From the NCBI GenBank assembly GCA_021806055.1, contig JAJZYE010000096.1, positions 1-5,188 of the forward strand: a stretch of 5,188 nt of DNA, given 5' to 3'. This DNA is from Actinomycetes bacterium. Lineage in GTDB: Bacteria; Actinomycetota; Acidimicrobiia; Acidimicrobiales; RAAP-2. Positions within the stretch are counted from its first letter, which is position 1. Each line of letters begins with the position of its first letter. The notes beneath the pieces are model-generated. The model made no database searches. It was not told the DNA's origin and saw only the letters and a list, made by a program, of their open reading frames with translations. Below, in pieces: positions 1 through 5,188 of this stretch. Made by a program: the position numbers and the translations under genes.

Positions 1-63
1 CGATCTGAAGTCGCCGGCTCCCTCTCCCAACTTCGGTGGTGACTCCGTGAGATGGGGTGGGGG

Positions 64-348
64 TCACGTGGTCTCGCCATCGCGATCATTGCCGCCGACG
101 TGTCGTCCGGCAGGATAATTCCACATGGATGATGAATGGACCGGCGAGGGGGAGAGCGCGATGTTGAGGAGCGGACCGAGTACGTCGTCTGTGTCTGACA
201 CCACATGAATCTGCGGTTCCTCGTGGCATAGTCGCAGCCATCTCGCGAGGGAACCGGCAACGTTGCGCCGGAGGATCGTGGCGGTTCGCCGGTTCAGGTT
301 GGCCTCGTGACAGATCAGGTTGTCACGTAGCGCCGACGCCACCACCAC
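64..348 (-). CDS. doubtful small ORF or decayed gene, unknown product
   Basis: I do not recognise this product. The frame would encode about 94 residues from a run of three GTG codons (348-340) to a TGA at 66-64. The middle contains hydrophobic and charged blocks (for example residues reading LARWLRLCHEEPQIHVV) that look more protein-like than the other frames. By hand count, GC at minus-strand codon positions 1, 2 and 3 is about 66, 48 and 70 percent. A low second position and high third position is what coding sequence in this reading would give, but it is weaker than expected of a native gene here. There is no Shine-Dalgarno sequence before the GTG codons. The frame stays open upstream into merA with no start codon between 349 and 481, so it may be the tail of an eroded gene, or chance. 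Confidence 0.2.
   Translation of the reverse strand: MVVASALRDNLICHEANLNRRTATILRRNVAGSLARWLRLCHEEPQIHVVSDTDDVLGPLLNIALSPSPVHSSSMWNYPAGRHVGGNDRDGETT
254..271. repeat. near-perfect palindrome around GCAACGTTGC
   Basis: Positions 257-266 form the perfect 10-bp palindrome GCAACGTTGC. CCG on the left and CCGG on the right extend the symmetry, with one extra G at 267. It sits in the gene-poor region and within the doubtful ORF. No protein or function can be assigned. It could be an operator-like site or a chance palindrome in GC-rich DNA. Confidence 0.3.
306..327. repeat. 7-bp perfect inverted repeat, 8-nt loop
   Basis: CGTGACA (306-312) and TGTCACG (321-327) are exact reverse complements around GATCAGGT. 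The inner G313 and T320 could add a wobble pair. There is no T-tract on either strand, so it does not look like a standard intrinsic terminator. A dyad of this size could be a regulator binding site. It lies about 20 nt downstream, in the minus direction, of the GTG cluster of the doubtful small ORF. Confidence 0.35.
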
Positions 349-443
349 GCGTGGTTCGATGGGCGCGGGGTGCTCAGACTCTCGACCGCGTTCGCGTGTC
401 CACCGATCAGGGGCTGCGTTCTCGAGAGCGTGTCTGTACCTGT

Positions 444-459
444 CGACGCCGGAGCGTCG
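444..459 (-). terminator. possible short hairpin terminator after merA
   Basis: CGACGC (444-449) and GCGTCG (454-459) form a perfect 6-bp stem with a four-base loop, 22 nt past the merA stop codon in the direction of merA transcription. No run of T follows it on the minus strand. The position fits a merA terminator, but the stem is short and such stems are common by chance in DNA this GC-rich. Confidence 0.25.
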
Positions 460-481
460 CGCATGACGTCGAGGTAGGGAG

Positions 482-1912
482 TTACACGGCGCAGCATGAG
501 AGTTCGGTGATATCGCGCGTGAATGACTGCGCGGTGAGCTTGATGGCTTCACCCATCGTGAGATACGGTGCCCACAGAGTGGCCAACTGGTCGACGGTGA
601 AGTTGGCCTCGAGGGCGTACACCCCCGCCAGGATGGCGTCGCCCGCGCCTTGCGCGAGGAGATGGATTCCCAGCACTCGCCCCGTGGCGCGCTCGGCGAC
701 GAGTTTCGCGACCCCGCGCGCGTCGCGACTGACGATGGCTCGGGGGACGTTCGTGAGCGACAGGGTGCGACACTCGCAGTCGATGCCGGCGTGGTCGGCC
801 TGGGCCTCGGTGAGGCCGACCGAGGCGATCTGCGGGCTCGTGAAGGTGACCCGAGGGAGCGCTCGGTAGTCGAGTGTTCGCTGGGCGTCGCGTAGCGCGT
901 TCTCGGCGACGACGGAGCCGTGCGCCCCCGCGACGTAGACGAACTGGGGCAGACCAGTGACATCGCCCGCGGCGAAGATCCGGGGATTCGTCGTGCGCAG
1001 GTGCTCATCGACGACGACCTCCCCGCGCGGTCCGGTCACCACGCCGACGGTATCCAGCCCCAGCGCGTCGGTGACGGGTCGGCGACCCGTAGCCAGGAGT
1101 AGCTGCTCTGCGTGTAGCCGGCGTGAGCCTTCGGGCGTGTCCAGGGTGACGACGACTCCGTCGGCGTCGCGAGCCACTGACGTCACCGTGGAGGCGACGT
1201 GCAAGGTGACGCCCTGCGAGGTCAGGATCTCGCTGAGGGCACCGGACACTTCGGGCTCTTCGACGGGGGCGATTCGAGGAAGGGCTTCGACGAGGGTGAC
1301 GGTGCAGCCCAGTCGAGTGAAGAGTTGGCTCTGTTCCAATCCCACCGCGCTGGCGCCAACCACGATGAGCGACGCCGGGATGTGATCGAGGTCCATGGCG
1401 CTGGTGGAGGTGAGCAAGCCGGTCGCCTCGACTCCCGGGAGTGGGGGAGTCCACGGAGTCGCGCCGGTCGCGATCACGTAGTGTGCGGCGGCGATCGTGC
1501 GACCGTCGACTTCGAGGGTGGCGTCCTCGCGAAAGCGGGCGTGACCGTGCACTATCTCGAAGCCATACAGTGACGCCAGGTTCACGTACTTCTCGTCTCG
1601 TAGTGCGTCGACCAGCGCGTCCTTCCCGGCGATCAGGGCGGGCATGTCGACGGGATCGGCGTGGGTCGCCACGCCGGGAAATCGAGCGTCGAGCGCGTCA
1701 TGGTAGGCGTCGGCCGCGGCGAGCAGCGCCTTGGAGGGGATGCACCCCACGTTGACGCACGTTCCTCCGACGCGGTCGTGCTCCACCATGACGACGGACG
1801 CATTGAGACGAGTGGCGGCGATAGCTGTGGCGAACGCGGCGCTGCCCGAGCCGATGATGGCGAGATCGACGTGGTAGGTCGTCGCGTCGATCTCAGTGGC
1901 GTGGTGGTTCAT
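482..1912 (-). CDS. merA: mercuric reductase MerA, short form without heavy-metal domain
   Basis: Cytoplasmic FAD- and NADPH-dependent flavoprotein disulfide reductase that reduces Hg(II) to volatile Hg(0). The 476 residues run: FAD-binding GSGSAAFA (21-28); redox-active pair in GGTCVNVGCIPSK (C52, C57); the NADPH-binding VVGASAVGLE segment (184-193); ATGRRP (274-279); the second FAD contact FAAGD (313-317); dimerisation domain; and C-terminal LSCCAV with the Hg-binding pair C473/C474. Y109 and Y450 fall at the spacing expected for the two active-site tyrosines of MerA (Y264 and Y605 in the Bacillus RC607 enzyme). The CC tail and tyrosines separate it from lipoamide dehydrogenase. The N-terminal metal-binding domain found in Tn501 MerA is absent, as in short actinobacterial forms such as that of Streptomyces lividans. 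The ATG is preceded by a weak GGGGGA. It is transcribed away from merR; no merT, merP or merB follows within the window. Confidence 0.96.
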   Translation of the reverse strand: MNHHATEIDATTYHVDLAIIGSGSAAFATAIAATRLNASVVMVEHDRVGGTCVNVGCIPSKALLAAADAYHDALDARFPGVATHADPVDMPALIAGKDALVDALRDEKYVNLASLYGFEIVHGHARFREDATLEVDGRTIAAAHYVIATGATPWTPPLPGVEATGLLTSTSAMDLDHIPASLIVVGASAVGLEQSQLFTRLGCTVTLVEALPRIAPVEEPEVSGALSEILTSQGVTLHVASTVTSVARDADGVVVTLDTPEGSRRLHAEQLLLATGRRPVTDALGLDTVGVVTGPRGEVVVDEHLRTTNPRIFAAGDVTGLPQFVYVAGAHGSVVAENALRDAQRTLDYRALPRVTFTSPQIASVGLTEAQADHAGIDCECRTLSLTNVPRAIVSRDARGVAKLVAERATGRVLGIHLLAQGAGDAILAGVYALEANFTVDQLATLWAPYLTMGEAIKLTAQSFTRDITELSCCAV

Positions 1913-1967
1913 CGGATCCCCCGTCCTGGGCGCCGTTCACTCTTCACGTCGCAGCCCGTTGCCCGTT

Positions 1968-1999
1968 ATCGTAAACCCTCCAGTACGGTGGAGGGTCAA
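1968..1999 (-). promoter_or_regulatory. merA promoter with MerR-type operator in a long spacer
   Basis: On the minus strand TTGACC (1999-1994) is a good -35 element and TACGAT (1973-1968) a fair -10 (4 of 6 matches), separated by 20 bp. A perfect dyad, ACCCTCCA (1975-1982), six bases, then TGGAGGGT (1989-1996), fills the spacer. Activators of the MerR family bind such dyads and, on binding metal, distort the 19-20 bp spacer so that RNA polymerase can use the promoter. The layout closely resembles E. coli copA and zntA promoters. Expected transcription start is near 1961, leaving a leader of roughly 50 nt to merA. On the plus strand the same dyad lies about 20 nt before merR and overlaps a plausible TACGGT -10 (1984-1989), so MerR probably also represses itself; that part is inference. 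Confidence 0.82.
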
Positions 2000-2005
2000 G
2001 AGCAC

Positions 2006-2012
2006 GGGAGGA
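2006..2012 (+). promoter_or_regulatory. ribosome binding site of merR
   Basis: GGGAGGA lies just before the ATG at 2016, with only four bases between the GGAGG core and the start, a tight but usable distance. It fixes the start at 2016 rather than at the upstream in-frame GTG/ATG-like codons near 1896, which would translate through the operator. Confidence 0.6.
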
Positions 2013-2015
2013 ACT

Positions 2016-2432
2016 ATGAGGATCGGTGAGGTCGCGCGACGGACGGCGATTCCCATCAAGACCCTGCGCTACTACGAGCAGATCGGCGTGCTCCCCAGTC
2101 CCGCGCGCACGCCGTCGGGTTATCGCGACTACGACGGCGAGGTACTTGATCGGCTTCAGTTCATTCGCGCGAGTCAGTCGGTCGGTCTCACCCTGGGTGA
2201 GATCCGGGAGATCCTGGCCTTTCGCGACCGAGGGGAGGCTCCCTGCGGTCACGTGCTGGCACTGCTTCTCCAGCACCGCGAGGAGAGTGCGCGGCGTATT
2301 GCCGCGTTGGAGCTGGTGCGCCAGTCACTGGACGTTCTGGTGTCCCGGGCGGCGACCCTGCGCGTGGCGGACTGTTCGACTGATGAGGTGTGTCACCTGA
2401 TCCCACGATCGACGGGTACCCCGGCGAGTTAG
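2016..2432 (+). CDS. merR: MerR-family metal-responsive activator, likely of merA
   Basis: A 138-residue transcription factor of the MerR family, probably the Hg(II)-responsive switch of the divergent merA. Residues 1-70 hold the winged helix-turn-helix: MRIGEVARRT at the start, the family signature TLRYYEQIGVL (16-26), and SGYRDY (34-39). A long dimerisation helix spans about 78-110. Candidate metal ligands are C77 (in PCGH, with H79), C120, C126 and H127. A cysteine at the position of C77 is known to go with divalent-metal sensors (MerR, ZntR, PbrR), whereas copper sensor CueR has serine there. The C-terminal loop C120-x5-C126 is shorter than the Cys-x8-Cys loop of Tn501 MerR, so Hg specificity rests mainly on the merA neighbour; Zn, Cd or Pb remain possible. 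The start at 2016 is chosen for its ribosome site and canonical N-terminus. It converges with kdpD 45 bp downstream. Confidence 0.93.
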   Translation: MRIGEVARRTAIPIKTLRYYEQIGVLPSPARTPSGYRDYDGEVLDRLQFIRASQSVGLTLGEIREILAFRDRGEAPCGHVLALLLQHREESARRIAALELVRQSLDVLVSRAATLRVADCSTDEVCHLIPRSTGTPAS

Positions 2433-2438
2433 GCGAGT

Positions 2439-2473
2439 CCGGCGCGCGGGTGACGGGACGCACCCGGCGCCGG
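2439..2473. terminator. two-way hairpin terminator between merR and kdpD
   Basis: CCGGCGC (2439-2445) plus CGGGTG (2447-2452) pair fully with CACCCG (2461-2466) plus GCGCCGG (2467-2473), giving a 13-bp, almost pure G-C stem with a single bulged G at 2446 and an eight-base loop. It starts 6 nt after the merR stop and ends 4 nt before the kdpD stop, so it sits exactly where two convergent genes must be separated. No T-run follows on either strand. Many actinobacterial terminators lack one, so a terminator role is likely but inferred. Confidence 0.65.
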
Positions 2474-2477
2474 TGCG

Positions 2478-4901
2478 CTACCCGTCGGCTCGCGTGAAGT
2501 GCACCGTCACGGTGACGCCGTGACCGGGCGTGTCGTTCAAGACCACCGTTGCCTGGTGATCGTGGAGGAGGTAGCGCGCCAGCTCGAGCGGAAGGAGGTC
2601 GCACTCGCCGCTGTGCGTGTCGAGGGAGCCGCGCGCGAAGAGGTCTCGCTGGGCGGGCGTCGCCCGGGGACCCTGGTCGACGATCATCACGTCGACCGAC
2701 GTGGGCGTTGATCCCGCGCGCACGAGGACAGGTTCGGATCCCGTGTCGCAGCGCAGGGCACGACGCACGATGATCCCGAGTGCGCGCGCCGCGAGATCGC
2801 GGTCGACGAGTACGGGGGGCAAGGAGGGGGGGACGTCCACGGCGAGCGGACCGTCGGGCAGGTTGGCGTCGTGCAGCACCGTGTCGAGCACGTCGCGTAG
2901 CGCGGCGGGAACGGGCGTCGACTCGGTGAGGTCGCTCGCGATGCGGCCGAGCAGCAGCAGGTCGTCGAGATCCTGCACGAGAGCGGCCACCAGCACGTCA
3001 CTCGTGTGCGATGACGCGTCGGCGCGTAGCCGAGTGGTGAGGCGTGAGAGGAGGGCGTTCGTGAGGCGCATCGTGGTCGCGAGGCGCCGGTAGGCGACCG
3101 CCAGTTCCTTGAGGTCCTCGGCGTCGCGACGTGACTCGCGACGTCGCAACTCGTGCACCAGGCGCGTCGCAAAGGCGCCGATCAGGGCGCGGTCGCCGGC
3201 GTCATGGGGTTCCTCGCTCAGGACGAGTCGAAAGTCATCATCGAGGTCGAGGGTCGACGAGCCCGCGACGCCGACGGGCGACTCGCCGCTCACCACGGCC
3301 GCGACCCAATCGTCGTCGTGACGAGTGAGCAGGGCGAGGCCGACGAACGAGAAGACCGCCCGAATCGCGTCCAGGAGTGGCTGCACGTCCTCGTGCGACG
3401 CGGCGAGGTCGCTGGCCGCTCGCGAGAGGATGGCTACCTCGGCGCGCGCCCGCTCGGCGTTCGCCGAGCGTCGCGTGAGCCGCGTCACGAGCGTGCTGGC
3501 GGCGGCCGCGAACACCAGGAACCCGACGAGCGCCACCACGTTGTCGGGGCGGGCCACCTCGAGGGTGTGCAGTGGGGCCACGAAGTAGAAGTTCTCGAGT
3601 CCGGCCGCCGCCACCGCCGCCACCGCGCCGAGCACGACTCCACCCTCGGCCGCGACGACGAGGACGACGATGAGGTAGACGAGGAAGATGGTGGACTGCG
3701 AGATGCTCGCACGACCGGCCGCCATGAGCGCGGTGATCGCCGGAAGCAGGATGGCGGCCGCGATCCCCGCCGCCGCTCGTCGTCGCCACGACAGTGATGG
3801 CGATCGGGGCGAGTGTCGCCCGGCGCGCGGGGTCGTTGCGCCGGTGGCGATGACGTGGACGTCAAGGTCACGCACGTCACGCAGCACGTGCTCGACGATG
3901 CCGCTCGTCGAGCGCCGGCCCCGCCGGGGGCGGCTGGCACCGAGTATGACCTGGGTGGCGCGCTCGGCGCGGGCAAAGGCCACCAGGGCGGCGCCGACGT
4001 CGTCGTTGACGATCTCCTCCAGGCGACCGCCGACTTCGTCGAGGAGCTGGCGCGTCGCGGCGAGGTGCTCCGCGTCGACACGTGGTGCGTCAGTCGCGTG
4101 GACGAAGACCGCCACGAGGTCGCCGCCCGTACGCGACGCCATGCGTGCGGCGCGGCGCACCACCACCTCGTCGGCGCCACTGCCCGTGACGCCGACGATC
4201 AGCCGTTCGCGCGTCTCCCACGTGGCGGCGATGTCGTGGTCACTCTGGTAGTGCTGCAGGGAGATCTCGACGCGGTCAGCCAGCCACAGGAGCGCGAGCT
4301 CGCGCAGCGCGGTGAGGTTGCCCTCGCGGAAGTAGTTCGAGAGCGCCACGTCGATCTTGTCGGCGGCGTAGATATTCCCGTGGGCCATGCGCCGGCGCAG
4401 CGCCTCGGGAGTGATGTCGACCAGCTCGATCTGATCGGCCTGGCGCACGATGATGTCCGGCACGGTCTCTTGTTGGACGATGCCCGTGATCTTCTCGACG
4501 ACGTCGTTGAGCGACTCGAGGTGCTGGATGTTGAGGGTCGTGATGACGTCGATTCCGGCGTCGAGGAGGGTCTCGACGTCTTGCCAGCGCTTGGCGTGGG
4601 GGCTGCCCGGTGCGTTGGAGTGGGCGAGTTCGTCCACGAGGACCACGGCGGGGTGGCGGGCGAGGACGGCGGGGACGTCCATCTCCTCGAAGTGGGTGTC
4701 GCGATAGTCGAGCGACGTGCGCGGCACGATCTCGAGGTCGCGAATCTGGGCGATCGTCTGGGCACGGCCGTGCGTCTCGACGAACCCGATGACCACGTCG
4801 GTTCCTCGCTGGCGCCGGCGCCAGCCTTCGTCCAGCATCCGGTACGTCTTGCCGGCACCGGGAGCGGAGCCGAGGTAGACCCGTAGGTGTCCGCGCGCCA
4901 C
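2478..4901 (-). CDS. kdpD: KdpD-type potassium/turgor sensor with degenerate kinase half
   Basis: Membrane sensor that normally phosphorylates KdpE to switch on the Kdp potassium pump; 807 residues (E. coli KdpD has 894). The input half is intact: Walker A GSAPGAGKT (11-19), VETHGR (41-46), Walker B VVLVDELAHSN (86-96), QHLESLND (126-133), a universal-stress-protein domain (about 231-352), and a four-helix membrane domain (about 375-472), followed by a short GAF-like linker. The output half is not normal. Aligned by eye to KdpD, LLASVSHDLRTPL becomes LLSRLTTRLRADA (617-629), so the phospho-accepting His is T623. The N-box Asn becomes R714 (RRALRC). The G1 box keeps D742 and G744 but ends in R746, and the G2 glycines are lost (DLLPLELA, 768-775). 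The frame is unbroken and the HATPase-like order persists, so this looks like a maintained pseudokinase rather than a frameshift. The GTG start is the only one before Walker A and follows kdpC by 9 bp. No kdpE follows. Confidence 0.92.
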   Translation of the reverse strand: MARGHLRVYLGSAPGAGKTYRMLDEGWRRRQRGTDVVIGFVETHGRAQTIAQIRDLEIVPRTSLDYRDTHFEEMDVPAVLARHPAVVLVDELAHSNAPGSPHAKRWQDVETLLDAGIDVITTLNIQHLESLNDVVEKITGIVQQETVPDIIVRQADQIELVDITPEALRRRMAHGNIYAADKIDVALSNYFREGNLTALRELALLWLADRVEISLQHYQSDHDIAATWETRERLIVGVTGSGADEVVVRRAARMASRTGGDLVAVFVHATDAPRVDAEHLAATRQLLDEVGGRLEEIVNDDVGAALVAFARAERATQVILGASRPRRGRRSTSGIVEHVLRDVRDLDVHVIATGATTPRAGRHSPRSPSLSWRRRAAAGIAAAILLPAITALMAAGRASISQSTIFLVYLIVVLVVAAEGGVVLGAVAAVAAAGLENFYFVAPLHTLEVARPDNVVALVGFLVFAAAASTLVTRLTRRSANAERARAEVAILSRAASDLAASHEDVQPLLDAIRAVFSFVGLALLTRHDDDWVAAVVSGESPVGVAGSSTLDLDDDFRLVLSEEPHDAGDRALIGAFATRLVHELRRRESRRDAEDLKELAVAYRRLATTMRLTNALLSRLTTRLRADASSHTSDVLVAALVQDLDDLLLLGRIASDLTESTPVPAALRDVLDTVLHDANLPDGPLAVDVPPSLPPVLVDRDLAARALGIIVRRALRCDTGSEPVLVRAGSTPTSVDVMIVDQGPRATPAQRDLFARGSLDTHSGECDLLPLELARYLLHDHQATVVLNDTPGHGVTVTVHFTRADG

Positions 4902-4910
4902 GATAGTGGT

Positions 4911-5188
4911 CTAGCGCGACGAGTGCGACGGGCCGTGTCGCGCCGGCGAGCGAGCCTCGAGACGTGCCAGTCCCTCGTTCAGACGCAGCACGTCAACGTA
5001 GCTGGCGCCCATGAAGCCGAGCTGCGGGCCGTGCGAGTGGCGCGCGATCAGGGCGCGCAGCGCCGATGGCGCGAGGCCGGTGGCGCGCGCCACCATCGGG
5101 ATCTGCACGAGAGCGTCCAGCGGGGAGATGTCCGGGTCGACGCCGCTGCCCGATGTCGTGACCAAGTCGGGCGTTGGGGAGACACCGC
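4911..5188 (-). CDS. kdpC: KdpC, potassium-transporting ATPase subunit C, C-terminal part
   Basis: Only the last 91 residues are visible; the gene runs off the right edge, about half of a usual KdpC (around 190-200 residues). KdpC is the single-span accessory subunit of the KdpFABC high-affinity potassium pump and associates with the KdpA/KdpB complex at the membrane. The fragment carries the conserved block LVTTSGSGVDPDISP, matching the LVTASASGLDPNISP of E. coli KdpC, then IPMVARATGL, the IARHSHGPQLGFMG segment and the closing VDVLRLNEGLARL. The protein then continues with a short, basic and poorly conserved tail ending HGPSHSSR. The apparent TTG codon at 5165-5163 is an internal leucine, not a start. 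It precedes kdpD in the same direction with a 9-bp gap, so the two are surely co-transcribed, with kdpA and kdpB expected beyond the window. Confidence 0.95.
   Translation of the reverse strand, partial: GVSPTPDLVTTSGSGVDPDISPLDALVQIPMVARATGLAPSALRALIARHSHGPQLGFMGASYVDVLRLNEGLARLEARSPARHGPSHSSR

Larger units (their letters stand above)
1..481. other. gene-poor region downstream of merA
   Basis: No recognisable gene lies in this stretch. I read all frames. The plus-strand frames are broken by frequent stops and give only very short peptides. Two of the three minus frames give low-complexity, Arg/Ser/Pro-rich translations typical of non-coding GC-rich DNA. The third minus frame, about 348 down to 64, is listed separately as a doubtful coding segment. 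Base composition is visibly less GC-rich than the flanking merA, especially from about 60 to 330. Several short perfect inverted repeats occur (242-249, 257-266, 306-327, 444-459). I see no tRNA, no CRISPR repeats, no transposase fragment and no recognisable attachment site. Confidence 0.55.

Noticed and set aside
315..497. A 60-codon minus frame overlapping the merA stop codon, which could suggest a coupled small gene.
   Set aside because: The translation is low in hydrophobic blocks, ends in a WWWRRR run from a GTG-repeat, and shows no homology I recognise; no ribosome site stands out.
64..1008. A single 314-codon minus-strand frame spanning the merA 3' half and the region beyond.
   Set aside because: Its first part is a Ser/Arg/Pro-rich shadow of merA in another frame. 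Only the part beyond merA (348-64) is considered, and only weakly.
1896..2015. A 40-residue N-terminal extension of merR from an upstream start.
   Set aside because: It would run through the operator and promoter and add a non-conserved segment before the canonical MRIGEVARRT start, which has its own ribosome site.
2478..3090. A frameshift or assembly error as the cause of the missing kinase motifs in KdpD.
   Set aside because: The lost residues are point-like changes within a frame that still follows the HATPase order to its end. The alternative minus frame here (about 3172-2687) is Arg/Ser/Thr/Pro-rich and does not restore H-, N- or G-boxes.
3130..3160. A histidine in the motif HELR (H583 of KdpD) that might be a relocated H-box.
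   Set aside because: It aligns with the helix closing the GAF-like linker (the ALALERRR-type segment of other KdpD proteins), about 40 residues before the true H-box position, and is not followed by the usual T/N-P. I consider the resemblance accidental, though it should be included in any phosphorylation test.
3813..4886. A 357-codon open frame on the plus strand.
   Set aside because: It lies entirely opposite the conserved input half of kdpD; its Asp/Val/Gly/Arg-rich translation is the usual mirror of a GC-rich gene.

Overview
The window is GC-rich and its proteins look actinobacterial: a MerA without the N-terminal heavy-metal domain, a KdpD beginning directly at its ATP-binding motif, and heavy use of GTG and C/G-ending codons. 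I infer a high-GC actinobacterium or a relative, but nothing here fixes the genus. Two functional blocks meet tail to tail. The left block is a compact mercury-resistance unit (merA on minus, merR on plus, transcribed divergently). The right block is the 3' part of a potassium-transport operon (kdpC then kdpD, both minus), whose kdpA, kdpB and the start of kdpC lie beyond the right edge.

Positions 1-481 hold no gene I can recognise. The region is lower in GC than the rest and contains short inverted repeats. One minus-strand frame (about 348 down to 64) shows coding-like base periodicity without a recognisable product. A short hairpin lies just past the merA stop.

Positions 482-1912 encode a complete mercuric reductase with all the expected catalytic residues. 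The 103-bp gap to merR holds an 8-6-8 perfect inverted repeat between a -35 and a -10 element about 20 bp apart, the over-long spacer typical of MerR-activated promoters. Positions 2016-2432 encode the MerR-family activator. The merR and kdpD genes converge on a 45-bp gap that is almost filled by a 13-bp-stem hairpin, probably a two-way terminator.

Positions 2478-4901 encode a full-length KdpD-type protein of 807 residues. Its input half is intact: Walker A/B ATP-binding domain, universal-stress-protein domain and four-helix membrane domain. The transmitter half is strongly eroded. The H-box histidine, the N-box asparagine and the glycines of the G2 box are missing, yet the frame is unbroken. 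No kdpE response-regulator gene follows it; merR occupies that side instead. The most notable inference in the window is that this KdpD is a pseudokinase that senses but cannot phosphorylate KdpE in the usual way.
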